Shown here piece by piece: positions 8,517 through 18,460 of a DNA stretch of 60,124 nucleotides. The position numbers and the translations under genes were made by a program. A model generated the notes under the pieces. That model had not been told where the DNA came from. It did not search any database and saw only the letters and a program-made list of their open reading frames with translations. The stretch comes from Streptomyces sporangiiformans (GTDB lineage: Bacteria > Actinomycetota > Actinomycetes > Streptomycetales > Streptomycetaceae): contig NZ_VCHX02000117.1 in NCBI RefSeq assembly GCF_005768555.2, forward strand, positions 1-60,124. Reading direction: 5' to 3'. The first letter of the stretch is position 1; each line of letters starts with the position of its first letter.

Positions 8517-9719
8517 ATGCTGTCCGCAGAATCCGCAGAAGTGATCCGGGCGACCCTGCCCGCCGTGGGCGGGGCGCTCGACGAGATCACCACGCGTTTC
8601 TACGGAGCGATGTTCCGTGACCGGCCCGAGCTGCTCGACGGGATGTTCAACCGTGGCAACCAGGCCAGCGGAGCCCAGCGCCGCGCCCTGGCCGGCTCCA
8701 TCGCCGGGTTCGCGAGCGCGCTGCTCGCCGACCCCGACACCCGACCGGACGTGATGCTGGCCCGGATCGCCCACAAGCACACCGCGGTGGGTGTCACAGA
8801 CGACCAGTACACGATCGTGCACAAGTACCTGTTCGCCGCGATCGCCGAGGTACTGGGCGACGCGGTCACCCCGGAGGTGGCCGCCGCCTGGGACGAGGTG
8901 TACTGGCTGATGGCCGGCGCCCTCATCGCCCAGGAGGCCCGCCTGTACCAGGAAGCGGGTGTGCTGCCGGGTGAGACCCGGCGGCAGTGGACGGTCGTCG
9001 AGCGCCGCGAGGAGACGGCGGACGTGGTGTCCTTCCTGCTGCGCCCGGCGGACGGCGAACCGGCACCCGCCGCCCGTGCCGGTCAGTACGTGAGCGTGCG
9101 GCTGCGCATGCCCGACGGGGTGCACCAGTTGCGCCAGTACAGCCTGTCCTCCGACCCGGGCGGCGAGCTGCGCCGCATCACCGTCAAGCGGGTGGCGGGC
9201 GAGTCCGGCGCACCGGACGGCGAGGTGTCCAACCTGCTGCACGGGCAGATACGTGCCGGGGACGAGCTCACCCTTTCCGCGCCCTTCGGCGACGTGGCGC
9301 TCGACGACGCCGACACCCCGCTGGTGCTGGTCTCCGCCGGCATCGGCTGCACCCCCATGGCCGGCATGCTCGGCCATCTCGCCGCCACCGGCTCCACCCG
9401 CCCGGTCCTGGTCCTGCACGCCGACAGCTCACCCGCCGAGCACGCGCTGCGCACCGAGGTGCGCGCACTCGTGGACGGCCTGCCCGAGGCGACGGCGGCC
9501 TTCTGGTACGAACGCCCCGGCCCGGAGGAGCCCGACGCGCGCACCGGCCTGATGGACCTGGCCGGAGTCGACATCCCGAGGAACGCCACCGTGTACCTGT
9601 GCGGCCCGCTGCCTTTCATGCGCGCCGTTCGCGGCCAGTTGCTGCAGGCCCAGGTTCCCGCCCGGAGCATCCGCTACGAGGTCTTCGGCCCCGACCTGTG
9701 GCTGCCCGACGCGACCTGA
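8517..9719 (+). CDS. hmp: Flavohaemoprotein (nitric oxide dioxygenase)
   Basis: Oxidises nitric oxide to nitrate with oxygen and NAD(P)H, protecting haem and Fe-S proteins; cytoplasmic, 400 residues, the normal Hmp size. The globin domain (1-~140) shows Tyr29 of the distal pocket (RFYGAMF), a distal Gln near 54 (SGAQR) and proximal His88 (IAHKHT). The FAD domain has RQYSLSS and the NAD domain GIGCTPMAGM and YLCGPLPFM. ATG 8517 has GGGAGG before it; the longer open frame upstream is excluded because it runs through the intergenic box. It begins the plus-strand side of the stress island and likely shares regulation with the CBS-BON gene. Confidence 0.93.
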   Translation: MLSAESAEVIRATLPAVGGALDEITTRFYGAMFRDRPELLDGMFNRGNQASGAQRRALAGSIAGFASALLADPDTRPDVMLARIAHKHTAVGVTDDQYTIVHKYLFAAIAEVLGDAVTPEVAAAWDEVYWLMAGALIAQEARLYQEAGVLPGETRRQWTVVERREETADVVSFLLRPADGEPAPAARAGQYVSVRLRMPDGVHQLRQYSLSSDPGGELRRITVKRVAGESGAPDGEVSNLLHGQIRAGDELTLSAPFGDVALDDADTPLVLVSAGIGCTPMAGMLGHLAATGSTRPVLVLHADSSPAEHALRTEVRALVDGLPEATAAFWYERPGPEEPDARTGLMDLAGVDIPRNATVYLCGPLPFMRAVRGQLLQAQVPARSIRYEVFGPDLWLPDAT

Positions 9720-9881
9720 CCGGCTTCCCCGGGCATCATGACGGACAAAAGGCTGCACCCTCGGTCGTACCGCCCGTTACTCAGTGGTGTTCATGGGTAC
9801 TGCTGCACATCCCGGAAGCGAAGAAGCAGTCGATGCCCCAGGGGGTGCAGCCGCCATGACGTCCGCCGGGAGCGCAGCGCA

Positions 9882-12284
9882 ATGAACGACTGGATCTGGC
9901 CTTACGAGGGCTACGACCCCGCGCAGGAGCGGCTCAGGGAGTCACTGTGCACCTTGGGCAACGGCTACTTCGCCACGCGCGGGGCGGCGTCGGAGTGCGC
10001 CGCGGACGACGTGCACTATCCCGGAACGTACGTGTCCGGCTGCTACAACCGCCTGACGTCGGACGTCTCCGGCCGGCTGGTCGACAACGAGGACCTGGTC
10101 AACGTCCCGAACTGGCTGCCGCTGCGCTACCGCTCCACCGACGACGGGCGCGCGGGAGAGTGGCTGACGCCGGACAGCGATGCGTGCGTCGCGCACCGGC
10201 AGTCCCTCGACCTGCGGTCCGGTGTCCTGGAACGGGAGACGCGGTACGAGGAGGGGGACGGCCGGGTCCTGCGCGTGTGGCAGTCGCGGCTCGTGCACAT
10301 GGCCGACCCTCATCTGGCCGCGCTGCGTGCGGAGTTCACCACCGAGGGCGGGCCGTGCGAGCTGGAGGTGGAGACCGCGCTGGACGGGGCCGTCACCAAC
10401 GACGGCGTCGCGCGCTATCGCGAGCTGGCGAGCGACCACCTCGTGCGGGTACGGACCGGGGAAGCGGAGCCGGACACCGTGTGGCTGCGCTGCCGCACGT
10501 CCGACTCCCATGTCGGCATCGGCATGGCGGCCCGCACGAGCACCGACGCCGGGGCGGTGCGGCTCCCGCGACGGGACGAGCCCGGTCGTGAGACGGGAAA
10601 GGCCGCCCAGCGCTTCCGGCTCTCCCTGGCCCCCGGCCGTCCCGCCGTCGTGGACAAGATCGTCGCCGTGCACACCTCGCGCGACCGGGCGATCAGCGAG
10701 CCGCTGCGGGCCTCCGTGGAGCGGGTGGAACACGCGGGCACCTGGGACGAGCTGCTCGCCTCGCACCGCGTCGCCTGGGAGCAGCTGTGGCGCAGGGCCG
10801 AGCTGACGGTGCCGAACGAGGCCGGACGGATTCTGCGGCTGCATCTGTTCCATGTGCTGCAGACCCTCTCTCCGCAGACCGCCGACCTGGACGTCGGTGT
10901 GCCCGCCCGTGGCCTGCACGGCGAGGCGTACCGCGGCCATGTCTTCTGGGACGAGCTGTTCGTGCTGCCGTACCTGAACCTGCACTTTCCCGAGGTGTCG
11001 AGGGCCCTGCTCACCTACCGCCATCGGCGCCTGGACCAGGCCCGCCGTGCCGCGCGCCGGGCGGGGCGGGCCGGGGCGATGTATCCGTGGCAGAGCGGCA
11101 GCGACGGCCGCGAGGAGACCCAGCAGATGCATCTCAACCCGCACTCGGGCCGCTGGCTGCCCGACCACTCCTGTCTCCAGCACCACGTCAACTCGGCGAT
11201 CGCGTACAACGTGTGGCAGTACTGCGAGGCAAGCGGTGATGCCGAGTTCCTGCACACCAAGGGCGCCGAGATGCTCCTGCAGATCTCCCGTTTCTGGGCC
11301 GACGCCGCGACGTACGACGACCATGTGGGCCGCTACCGCATCCGTGGTGTCATGGGCCCCGACGAGTACCACGACGCCTACCCGGACGCGGATCGTCCCG
11401 GCCTGGACGACAACGCCTACACCAACGTCACCGCCGCGTGGGTTCTGGCCCACACCGTCGACGTGATCCGCGCGCTGCCCGAACCGCGCCTGCGCGAACT
11501 GGCCGAACGTACCGGGCTGGACCACGGCGAGCTGGCGCGGTGGGACGACATCTCGCGCCGGCTCCACGTGCCGTTCCACGCCGGGGTGATCAGCCAGTTC
11601 GACGGCTATGGGCAGCTGACCGAGCTGGACTGGGACGACTACCGGGCCCGCTACGACGACATCCGCAGGCTCGACCGGATCCTCGAGGCCGAGGGCGACA
11701 CCGTCAACCGCTATCAGGCCTCCAAGCAGGCCGACGTCCTCATGCTCGGCTACCTCTTCTCCCCCGCCGAACTACGTGGCCTCTTCGGGAGGCTGGGCCA
11801 CCAGCTGGACGAGGAGACCTGGCGGCGCACGGTCGACTACTACCTGGACCGCACCAGCCACGGCTCCACGCTCAGCGGCCTGGTGCACGCCTGGGTGCTG
11901 GCCCGCGCCCGGCGCACCGAAGCCTGGACCTTCGCTCAGGAAGCCCTCAAGGGGGACATCGCCGATCTCCAGGGAGGCACCACGGGCGAGGGCATCCACC
12001 TGGGCGCCATGGCGGGCACGCTCGACCTCGTGCAGCGCGGTCTCCCCGGCCTGGAAACCCGCTCAGGCGCCCTCTGGCTCGACCCGGTCCCGCTTCCCGA
12101 GCTCTCCGAGTCCAGCTTCGCCATCCGCTATCAGGGGCACTGGGGCATCCGGCTGACGATGCGGTCCGGCACTCTGCACATCGACGTGCCCGCCTCCGAC
12201 CGCGATCCCATCGACATCCAGCTCCGGGACCGTACGGTCTCGGTGGCCCCCGGCGAGTCGTGCGACCTGCGCCTGCCTCAGTGA
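9882..12284 (+). CDS. Glycoside hydrolase family 65 protein (maltose/trehalose phosphorylase-like)
   Basis: An 800-residue cytoplasmic enzyme with the GH65 build: an N-terminal beta-sandwich (GNGYFATRGA near 25-35), a linker, an (alpha/alpha)6 catalytic barrel and a C-terminal beta domain. The catalytic acid is Glu495 in GVMGPDEYHD. GH65 members cleave alpha-glucosides such as trehalose, maltose or kojibiose with phosphate, or less often water; phosphate-binding residues cannot be checked by eye, so the exact reaction is open. ATG 9882 is used, with a modest GGAG 9 bases upstream. In a stress island next to phosphoketolase, a role in mobilising storage sugar when respiration stops is a reasonable inference. 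Confidence 0.85.
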   Translation: MNDWIWPYEGYDPAQERLRESLCTLGNGYFATRGAASECAADDVHYPGTYVSGCYNRLTSDVSGRLVDNEDLVNVPNWLPLRYRSTDDGRAGEWLTPDSDACVAHRQSLDLRSGVLERETRYEEGDGRVLRVWQSRLVHMADPHLAALRAEFTTEGGPCELEVETALDGAVTNDGVARYRELASDHLVRVRTGEAEPDTVWLRCRTSDSHVGIGMAARTSTDAGAVRLPRRDEPGRETGKAAQRFRLSLAPGRPAVVDKIVAVHTSRDRAISEPLRASVERVEHAGTWDELLASHRVAWEQLWRRAELTVPNEAGRILRLHLFHVLQTLSPQTADLDVGVPARGLHGEAYRGHVFWDELFVLPYLNLHFPEVSRALLTYRHRRLDQARRAARRAGRAGAMYPWQSGSDGREETQQMHLNPHSGRWLPDHSCLQHHVNSAIAYNVWQYCEASGDAEFLHTKGAEMLLQISRFWADAATYDDHVGRYRIRGVMGPDEYHDAYPDADRPGLDDNAYTNVTAAWVLAHTVDVIRALPEPRLRELAERTGLDHGELARWDDISRRLHVPFHAGVISQFDGYGQLTELDWDDYRARYDDIRRLDRILEAEGDTVNRYQASKQADVLMLGYLFSPAELRGLFGRLGHQLDEETWRRTVDYYLDRTSHGSTLSGLVHAWVLARARRTEAWTFAQEALKGDIADLQGGTTGEGIHLGAMAGTLDLVQRGLPGLETRSGALWLDPVPLPELSESSFAIRYQGHWGIRLTMRSGTLHIDVPASDRDPIDIQLRDRTVSVAPGESCDLRLPQ

Positions 12285-12312
12285 GCCGGCCCCGGCAGTG
12301 AGCCGGCCCCGG
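12279..12312. repeat. 17-bp perfect tandem duplication at the end of the GH65 gene
   Basis: CAGTGAGCCGGCCCCGG occurs twice head to tail. The first copy contains the GH65 stop codon. The 48-bp gap to the convergent kinase gene holds little else. Confidence 0.8.
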
Positions 12313-12332
12313 CCCGCGCGCCGGAGTCCGGG

Positions 12333-14087
12333 CTACCGCTCCCCCACCGGCACATGCCACACGACGGTGGTGCCGTCGCCCTGGGAGCTGGTCAGCTTGA
12401 GGTCGCCGCCCAGTTGCCGGGCCCGCTCCGCCATGTTGAGCAGGCCGCTGCGACGGCCGTCCGGCGGGATGCCCACGCCGTTGTCGGAGACCGTCAGCCG
12501 CACCTCGTGCCCGTCGGTCTCCAGCACGACCCGCGCCTGATCGGCGCGGGCGTGCCGGGCGACATTGGTCAGTGCCTCCGAGAGCACCGCCAGCACATGG
12601 TCGGCGACCTCCCTCGACACATGGGTGTCCAGCAGGCCCTCCATCCGCAGGCTGGGCGGGAAGCCCAGCACCGGCGCCGCCTCGCCGACGGCGCGCATCG
12701 CCCGCGCGCGCAGCCCCTGTCCCGCCACGGAGTCGCGCGAGCGCAGTCCGAAGATCGTCGAACGGATGATCTTGATGGTCTCGTCGAGGTCGTCGACGGC
12801 ACGCAGCACCCGCTCGGAGGCCTCGGGGTGCTCGATGAAGCGTCCCGCGCTCTGCAGTGTCATGCCGGTCGCGAAGAGCCGCTGGATCGCGAGGTCGTGC
12901 AGGTCCCGGGCGATACGGTCGCGGTCCTCCAGCACCGCCATCTGCTCGGCGTCGTCGCGCCGTTCCGCCAGCTCCATGGCCACGGCGGCCTGCGCGGCGA
13001 AGCCCTTGAGTGGCTCGGTCTCCTTCGCCGAGAACACCGTTTGTCCCGCCTCACGGACCAGCAGCACCACTCCCCGCACCCGGTCACCGGCGCCGATGGG
13101 TACGGCGACGGCGGGGCCGAGTCCCCCGAAGCGCGGCGTGCCTCCCGTGGCCCTCCCCCGGTCTTCGGCCGGGAGGACACCCGTCTGTGGCCGCTCGTCC
13201 CGGGACATGTCGGCGCTGGTCACCGGGGCCACGGTGGAGAACGCGGTGCCGAGCAGGCTGCCCTCCACCGGCAGCACCAGCCCCCGGTACGACTCCGCGT
13301 CCTGCCCGATGGCCAGTTCGATCACCAGGCTCCCGGTGTCCTCCATCGGCACCGCGACCACGGCGAGCACCGCGCCCGTGCTCTCCATGGCCCGCTCGGC
13401 GATCAGCCGGAGTACCTCGCTGCCGGAACCTCCCGAGAGCAGACTGTGGGTCACCTCGGCGCCGGCCCGCAGCCAGAGCTCGCGCCGCTGGGACTCCTCG
13501 TACAGCCGGGCGTTGTCGATGGCCACGCCGGCGGCGACGGCGAGCGTCGACAGCACGGACTCGTCCTCGTCGTCGAACTGCGCCCCGCCCCGCTTCTCGG
13601 TCAGATACAGGTTGCCGAAGACCTGGTCCCGCACCCGGATCGGGACGCCCAGGAAGGAGTTCATCGGCGGATGGTGGGCGGGGAAGCCGTACGAGGACGG
13701 GTGCTCGGAGAGCTTGGTCAGCCGCAGCGGCTCGGGGTGGCGGATCAGTTCCCCGAGGATGCCATGCCCCTCCGGGTAGTGCCCGATCTCGGCGATCTGT
13801 TCCTCGCTGACTCCGACCGTCAGGAAGTCCGAGAGCCGCTTTCCGTCGGGTCCGATCACGCCGAGGGCGGCGTACTGGGCCTCGACCAGCACCGCGGCGG
13901 CCTCGACGATGCTCCGCAGCACCTGCCTCAGGTCCAGCTCACGTCCGACCGACAGCACCGCCTCCAGCAGGCTGTGCACGCGGTCCCGGGTGCCGCGGGC
14001 CGCGTCCAGACGGGCCTGCAGCTCCTCCAGCAACTCGTCCAGCCGCAGCTGCGGCAGGCGCACACGGGCTCCCTCGGAGCTCTCCAC
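12333..14087 (-). CDS. GAF-domain sensor histidine kinase (DevS/DosT-like)
   Basis: Soluble sensor kinase, 584 residues. Two GAF domains are recognisable (about 40-200, with LVEAQYAALGVIG and PIRVRDQVFGNLYLTEK; and about 225-385), followed by a HisKA_3 dimerisation block with phospho-acceptor His in DRIARDLHDLAIQRLFATG and a HATPase_c domain (NVARHARADQA, DNGVGIPP, GLLNMAERARQLGG). This is the build of mycobacterial DosS/DosT and Streptomyces OsdK, which sense oxygen, NO or redox through haem in the first GAF. GTG 14087 is preferred over GTG 14102 because GGAGGAA precedes it. It lies 91 bp after the response-regulator gene and is presumably its partner. Around 13151-13182 the gene holds a short palindromic insert. 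Confidence 0.88.
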   Translation of the reverse strand: MESSEGARVRLPQLRLDELLEELQARLDAARGTRDRVHSLLEAVLSVGRELDLRQVLRSIVEAAAVLVEAQYAALGVIGPDGKRLSDFLTVGVSEEQIAEIGHYPEGHGILGELIRHPEPLRLTKLSEHPSSYGFPAHHPPMNSFLGVPIRVRDQVFGNLYLTEKRGGAQFDDEDESVLSTLAVAAGVAIDNARLYEESQRRELWLRAGAEVTHSLLSGGSGSEVLRLIAERAMESTGAVLAVVAVPMEDTGSLVIELAIGQDAESYRGLVLPVEGSLLGTAFSTVAPVTSADMSRDERPQTGVLPAEDRGRATGGTPRFGGLGPAVAVPIGAGDRVRGVVLLVREAGQTVFSAKETEPLKGFAAQAAVAMELAERRDDAEQMAVLEDRDRIARDLHDLAIQRLFATGMTLQSAGRFIEHPEASERVLRAVDDLDETIKIIRSTIFGLRSRDSVAGQGLRARAMRAVGEAAPVLGFPPSLRMEGLLDTHVSREVADHVLAVLSEALTNVARHARADQARVVLETDGHEVRLTVSDNGVGIPPDGRRSGLLNMAERARQLGGDLKLTSSQGDGTTVVWHVPVGER

Positions 14088-14178
14088 CGCTGCTTCCTCC
14101 ACGTCCGCCGCGTCGAAAGGGGTGACCGGCCGATCCGGCCCCTTGCCACGGTACCGGCCACGCGGTCGTGGAACGGGA

Positions 14179-14904
14179 TCACCGGGGCGGGCCCTCTCGG
14201 CGGCCTGCCGGCGGCGGCCCGTTCGGCATTTGCCGGTCCTGGGCCTGGGTCGCGATCACGGCGGCCTGGACGCGCCGCTCGACGCCGAGCTTGGCCAGCA
14301 GCCGGGAGATGTGGTTCTTGACGGTCTTCTCGGCGAGGTAGAGCCGCTGACCGATCTGCCGGTTCGTCAGCCCCTCACCGATCAGCGCGAGGATCTCCCT
14401 CTCCCGGTCGGTCAGGCCCGGCAGCGCGTCCGGCTCCTCCTCCTGCTCCTGTTCCCCGCGCAACCGGGCCATCAGCTTGGCGGTCGCACTGGCGTCCAGC
14501 AGCGACTGGCCCGCCGCCACGGTGCGTACCGCCGACACCAGGTCCGAGCCCTGGATCTGCTTCAGCACATATCCGGACGCGCCGGCCATGATCGAGTCGA
14601 GCAGCGCCTCCTCGTCGTCGAAGGAGGTCAGCATCAGACAGGCCAGGTCGGGCACCCGCGAGCGAAGCTCCCGACAGACCATCACTCCGTCGCCGTCCGG
14701 CAGCCGGACGTCCAGCACGGCCACATGCGGACGCAGGGCGGGGACCCGCGCGAGGGCCTGCTCGGCGGTGGCCGCCTCGCCGACCACGGTGATGTCCGGC
14801 TCGTCGTTCAGCAGGTCGTGCACGCCTCGCCGTACCACCTCGTGGTCGTCCAGCAGGAAGACCCGGATCAGGGTACTGGGGCCGGGCTGCTCGCCGTCCG
14901 TCAT
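14179..14904 (-). CDS. NarL-family response regulator (DevR/DosR-like)
   Basis: Two-component transcription regulator, 241 residues. The receiver domain (about 13-130) has acidic Asp19/Asp20 in FLLDDHE, phospho-acceptor Asp65 in [13 protein letters not shown], a switch Thr in CLMLTSF and Lys in GYVLKQI. After a Glu-rich linker, a LuxR-type helix-turn-helix is seen (about 163-220: [36 protein letters not shown]). The sequence is very close to DosR/DevR and Streptomyces OsdR. It precedes its kinase in the same direction. A palindromic box 105 bp upstream suggests autoregulation. The repeated GGGCCG-CGGCCC motifs in this island are its likely targets, an inference not yet tested here. Confidence 0.9.
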   Translation of the reverse strand: MTDGEQPGPSTLIRVFLLDDHEVVRRGVHDLLNDEPDITVVGEAATAEQALARVPALRPHVAVLDVRLPDGDGVMVCRELRSRVPDLACLMLTSFDDEEALLDSIMAGASGYVLKQIQGSDLVSAVRTVAAGQSLLDASATAKLMARLRGEQEQEEEPDALPGLTDREREILALIGEGLTNRQIGQRLYLAEKTVKNHISRLLAKLGVERRVQAAVIATQAQDRQMPNGPPPAGRREGPPR

Positions 14905-15008
14905 TGACCGCTCCCGTCCTTTCCTTCGTCCGCAGCGCCGCTGTCCGCCCTGTCAGCGAGCCCTGCTCTCCTTCCAGGGATCCTTCTCGCTTCCGGTCCG
15001 AAAGGCCA

Positions 15009-15022
15009 GGGCCGACCGGCCC
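15009..15022. promoter_or_regulatory. DosR-like palindrome upstream of the response-regulator gene
   Basis: GGGCCGACCGGCCC is flanked by A and T to give a 16-bp near-palindrome. A second repeat, CCCTGTTCAACCG, follows twice. The site is between the phosphoketolase stop and the regulator start. Confidence 0.55.
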
Positions 15023-15039
15023 TGTTCAACCGACCCTGT

Positions 15040-17424
15040 TCAACCGGCCCACGTCCAGTCGGCGACCTCGGGCAGATCCGTGCCGTGCTCGCGGATCCAG
15101 TCGTGGTGGCGCTGTCGTGCGTCCTCCATCGACTGGCGGACGGGCGCGGCGCGCACGGCCAGGCCGGGCACGCGGTCGATGACGTCCATGACGAGGCGGT
15201 AGCGGTCCAGGTCGTTGCGGACCACCATGTCGAAGGGCGTCGTGGTGGTGCCGATCTCCTTGTAGCCCCGCACATGCAGCTGCGGGTGGCCGGCGCGGCG
15301 GTAGGCGAGGCGGTGGATCAGCCACGGGTAGCCGTGGTAGGCGAAGATCACCGGCTTGTCCGTGGTGAACAGGCCGTCGTACTCGAAGTCGCTCATCCCG
15401 TGCGGGTGTTCCTCATGGGGCAGCAGCCGCGCGAGGTCGACGACATTGACCACGCGCACGGTCAGGTCGGGAAGGTGGCGGCGCAGCAACTGTGCGGCGG
15501 CCAGCACCTCCTGGGTGGGGACGTCGCCCGCCGCGGCGAGCACCACGTCGGGTTCGCGGGTGCCGTCCTCGGTGCCGGCCCAGTCCCAGATCCCGGCGCC
15601 GCGCGCGCAGTGGACCCGCGCCTGCTCCATGCTCAGCCAGTCGAAACAGGGCTGCTTGCCGGCCACGATGACGTTGACGTAGTCACGGCTGCGCAGCGCG
15701 TGGTCGGCCACCGAGAGCAACGTGTTGGCGTCCGGCGGCAGATAGACGCGTACGACCTCGGGGCTCTTGTTGAGGACGTGGTCGACGAAGCCGGGGTCCT
15801 GGTGGGAGAAGCCGTTGTGGTCCTGCCGCCAGACGTGCGAGGTCAGCAGGTAGTTGAGGGACGCGATGGGGGCGCGCCAGGGCAGCCGACGCGTCACGCG
15901 CAGCCACTTGATGTGCTGGTTGACCATCGAGTCGACGATGTGGGCGAACGCCTCGTAGCAGGAGAACAGGCCGCTGCGGCCGGTCAGGAGATAGCCCTCC
16001 AGCCAGCCCTGGCAGGTGTGTTCGGAGAGGATCTCCATCACCCGGCCGTGCCGGTCCAGGTGCTCGTCGACCGTGAGGGTCCCGGCCTGCCAGGCCTTGC
16101 CGCTGGCGGAGTAGACGGCCTGCAGCCGGTTGGAGGCGGTCTCGTCCGGGCCGACGACGCGGAAGTCGCGGCGCCCGGCGGTGTCGTGCATGACATGCTC
16201 CAGCAGGTCGCCGAGGACCCGGGTGGGCTCGTGCGTCGTCACACCCGGCTTGTCCACGGTGACGGCGTACCGCTCCAGCGGCGGCAGAGGCAGCTCGCGC
16301 AGCAGCAGACCGCCGTTGGCGTGCGGAGTCGCGCCGAGCCTGCGCGCGCCCTCCGGTACGCAGTCCAGGACCAGGGGACGCGGGCTGCCGTGCTCGTCGA
16401 ACAGCTCCCGCGGACGGTACGAGCGCAGCCAGTCCTCCAACTGCCGCAGGTGCTGGGGGTTGTCCCGCACTGCGGACAGCGGCACCTGGTGGGACCGCCA
16501 GGTGCCCTCCACGGGCAGGCCGTCGACCTCGGCGGGGCCGGTCCAGCCCTTGGGCGTGCGCAACACGATCAGGGGCCAGCGGGCGCGCTCCGCGACGCCC
16601 TCCTCCCGTGCGGTGCGCTGGATGAGGGCGATGCGATCCAGCGCTGTGTCCATGGCGCGGGCCATCGCACGGTGGACGGCGTCGGGGTCGTCGCCGGCGA
16701 CGTGGATCGGCATGTGGCCGTAGCCCCGCAGCAGTTCGTCGAGTTCGGGCTCGGGCAGCCGGGCCAGCACCGCCGGGTTGGCGATCTTGTAGCCGTTGAG
16801 GTGCAGGATCGGCAGGACGGCGCCGTCATGCACCGGGTCGAGGAACTTGTTGGAGTGCCACGACGCGGCGAGCGGTCCCGTCTCCGCCTCGCCGTCGCCG
16901 ATCACGCAGGCGACCAGCAGGTCCGGGTTGTCCAGGGCGGCACCGTAGGCGTGGGAGAGGGAGTAACCGAGCTCGCCGCCCTCGTGGATGGAGCCGGGGG
17001 TCTCGGGTGCGACGTGGCTGGGCACTCCGCCGGGGAAGGAGAACTGCTTGAAGAGCCGCTCCATGCCTGCCGCGTCCCGGGTGATGTCCGGGTACGTCTG
17101 TGTGTACGTGCCCTCCAGCCAGGAGTTGGCGAGCACGGCGGGCCCGCCGTGACCCGGCCCCCAGACGCACAGGGCATCCTGGCCGCGTGCCTTGATGACA
17201 CGGTTGAGGTGGGTGTGCACCAGGTTCAGTCCCGGGGACGTGCCCCAGTGGCCGAGCAGCCGCGGTTTGACGTGCTCCGGGCGCAGCGGCTCGGCGAGCA
17301 GGGGGTTCGCCATCAGGTAGATCTGGCCGACGGCCAGGTAGTTCGCGGCACGCCAGTGGGCGTCCAGCGCCCGCACCTCCTCGTCCGTGATCTCGCGGGG
17401 CGCCTGCTGTGTGTCGGCGGACAT
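15040..17424 (-). CDS. xfp: Phosphoketolase (xylulose-5-phosphate/fructose-6-phosphate)
   Basis: Thiamine-diphosphate enzyme that splits xylulose 5-phosphate or fructose 6-phosphate with phosphate to acetyl phosphate plus an aldose phosphate. The protein has 794 residues, the usual size. Family blocks are clear: [57 protein letters not shown], the ThDP motif [20 protein letters not shown], and [17 protein letters not shown] near the middle. ATG 17424 (MSADTQQ) was chosen; the longer frame upstream runs through the promoter boxes. Three DosR-like palindromes lie 85-195 bp upstream. Making acetyl phosphate gives ATP without respiration, which fits a low-oxygen regulon. Confidence 0.93.
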   Translation of the reverse strand: MSADTQQAPREITDEEVRALDAHWRAANYLAVGQIYLMANPLLAEPLRPEHVKPRLLGHWGTSPGLNLVHTHLNRVIKARGQDALCVWGPGHGGPAVLANSWLEGTYTQTYPDITRDAAGMERLFKQFSFPGGVPSHVAPETPGSIHEGGELGYSLSHAYGAALDNPDLLVACVIGDGEAETGPLAASWHSNKFLDPVHDGAVLPILHLNGYKIANPAVLARLPEPELDELLRGYGHMPIHVAGDDPDAVHRAMARAMDTALDRIALIQRTAREEGVAERARWPLIVLRTPKGWTGPAEVDGLPVEGTWRSHQVPLSAVRDNPQHLRQLEDWLRSYRPRELFDEHGSPRPLVLDCVPEGARRLGATPHANGGLLLRELPLPPLERYAVTVDKPGVTTHEPTRVLGDLLEHVMHDTAGRRDFRVVGPDETASNRLQAVYSASGKAWQAGTLTVDEHLDRHGRVMEILSEHTCQGWLEGYLLTGRSGLFSCYEAFAHIVDSMVNQHIKWLRVTRRLPWRAPIASLNYLLTSHVWRQDHNGFSHQDPGFVDHVLNKSPEVVRVYLPPDANTLLSVADHALRSRDYVNVIVAGKQPCFDWLSMEQARVHCARGAGIWDWAGTEDGTREPDVVLAAAGDVPTQEVLAAAQLLRRHLPDLTVRVVNVVDLARLLPHEEHPHGMSDFEYDGLFTTDKPVIFAYHGYPWLIHRLAYRRAGHPQLHVRGYKEIGTTTTPFDMVVRNDLDRYRLVMDVIDRVPGLAVRAAPVRQSMEDARQRHHDWIREHGTDLPEVADWTWAG

Positions 17425-17508
17425 GGTGGGGTCCCTTCCGGGCCGGGGTCGTATGTCGGTCCGTGCCGTATCTCTCCCACCCTCCGCTCGCCCGAGCGGT
17501 GCCCGACA

Positions 17509-17617
17509 GGGCCGATCGGGCCATGCGGGAGGGCTGTCCGGGTACCCGCGGGCGCGGTCCAGTACCCGCGTACGGCACCAGGGGGCCGATCGGCCACGGC
17601 AGAGGGCCGAACGGCCC
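17509..17617. promoter_or_regulatory. Cluster of three DosR-like palindromes before the phosphoketolase gene
   Basis: GGGCCGATCGGGCC at 17509-17522, GGGCCGATCGGCCA at 17583-17596 and GGGCCGAACGGCCC at 17604-17617. The last two have centres 21 bp apart, two helical turns, as expected for side-by-side dimers. The rest of 17425-17677 shows no gene. Confidence 0.65.
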
Positions 17618-17677
17618 TGGGCAGCCGTCGCCGCGGGGCCGCGCACACCGTACGAGCACGGGCCCTCCGCCGCGGGC

Positions 17678-18136
17678 TTACCGTGGGCTGCCGCTGCCGT
17701 AGGGGGCGTACAGGTCCAGCAGCCGGGTGCGGGCGGCCTGCAGCCGCTGGCCGAGGACCATGCCGACCCACTGCCCGATGGCCGCGCCCAGCGCGGGATC
17801 GGCCGCGCACATCCTGCGGACGTCCCGCGCGTCGAACTCGTAGGCGCGCACGGGCGTCATGGCCTCCGCGCCCAACTGCCAGGTGTAGGGGGCGAACAGC
17901 CATGACCAGCCGAGGAGTTCGCCGTGCCCGAGCGAGTCGATGGCCGGGGAGCGGCGCCCCGGCACATGCATGTCCAGGGACACGGTGCCGGTGCGGATGA
18001 TCCAGAAGCGGTCGGCGCGCTGCCCTTCCTGGAAGATGCGTGCTCCCTCGGGGAACGACACCTCACGACCGACGCTCATGAGTGCGTCGCGCTGCTCGGT
18101 GGACAGCGCCCTCATCATGGTGTTTGTGGCGGTCAT
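17678..18136 (-). CDS. Stand-alone cyclic-nucleotide-binding domain protein
   Basis: A 152-residue protein made almost only of a Crp/Fnr-type effector domain (about 10-120: [42 protein letters not shown]). The C-terminal helix resembles the Crp dimer helix ([19 protein letters not shown]), but the DNA-binding helix-turn-helix is missing and the protein ends soon after. It is therefore a sensor or partner protein rather than a complete transcription factor. ATG 18136 has a GAGGCAGG site. The gene lies between phosphoketolase and the universal stress genes, with DosR-like boxes on both sides. Similar short cNMP proteins sit in Streptomyces and mycobacterial dormancy loci; their effector is not known. 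Confidence 0.8.
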   Translation of the reverse strand: MTATNTMMRALSTEQRDALMSVGREVSFPEGARIFQEGQRADRFWIIRTGTVSLDMHVPGRRSPAIDSLGHGELLGWSWLFAPYTWQLGAEAMTPVRAYEFDARDVRRMCAADPALGAAIGQWVGMVLGQRLQAARTRLLDLYAPYGSGSPR

Positions 18137-18206
18137 GGCGACGACCTGCCTCTCTTGCGTCGCGAGCGAACAGGCGGGGGCGTGGCCCACTCGGCGGCCC
18201 GCTCCG

Positions 18207-18330
18207 TCGGACCAGTCCGACGAACCGGTCCGGCGAACCGCTGAGGGGCTCGCCCCTCTCCTATGAGCCTGTCGCACGGCGGGGCGGAGCGCTGTGGGCC
18301 GAACGTCCCCGGTCGGGGCCGGACCGGCCC
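18207..18330. promoter_or_regulatory. Cluster of DosR-like palindromes between the cNMP-domain and Usp genes
   Basis: Seen: TCGGACCAGTCCGA (18207-18220), GGGCCGAACGTCCC (18296-18309) and GGGCCGGACCGGCCC (18316-18330), followed by repeated CACCGGCCCTGCT half-sites. This 324-bp gap holds no gene and probably carries both divergent promoters. Confidence 0.55.
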
Positions 18331-18460
18331 TCCGCACCGGCCCTGCTCCGCACCGGCACCGCACCGGCCCTGCTGCTGACCTGCCCTGCTCCGCGCGGCG
18401 GAACGTGCCATGGTGGGACGAGGGCTCCCTCCCGTTCGCGTGCGAGAGGCGGTGCGGATC

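Noticed and set aside
15085..18000. A 971-codon plus-strand open frame
   Set aside because: It lies opposite phosphoketolase and the cNMP gene, crosses their control region and shows no protein-like features.
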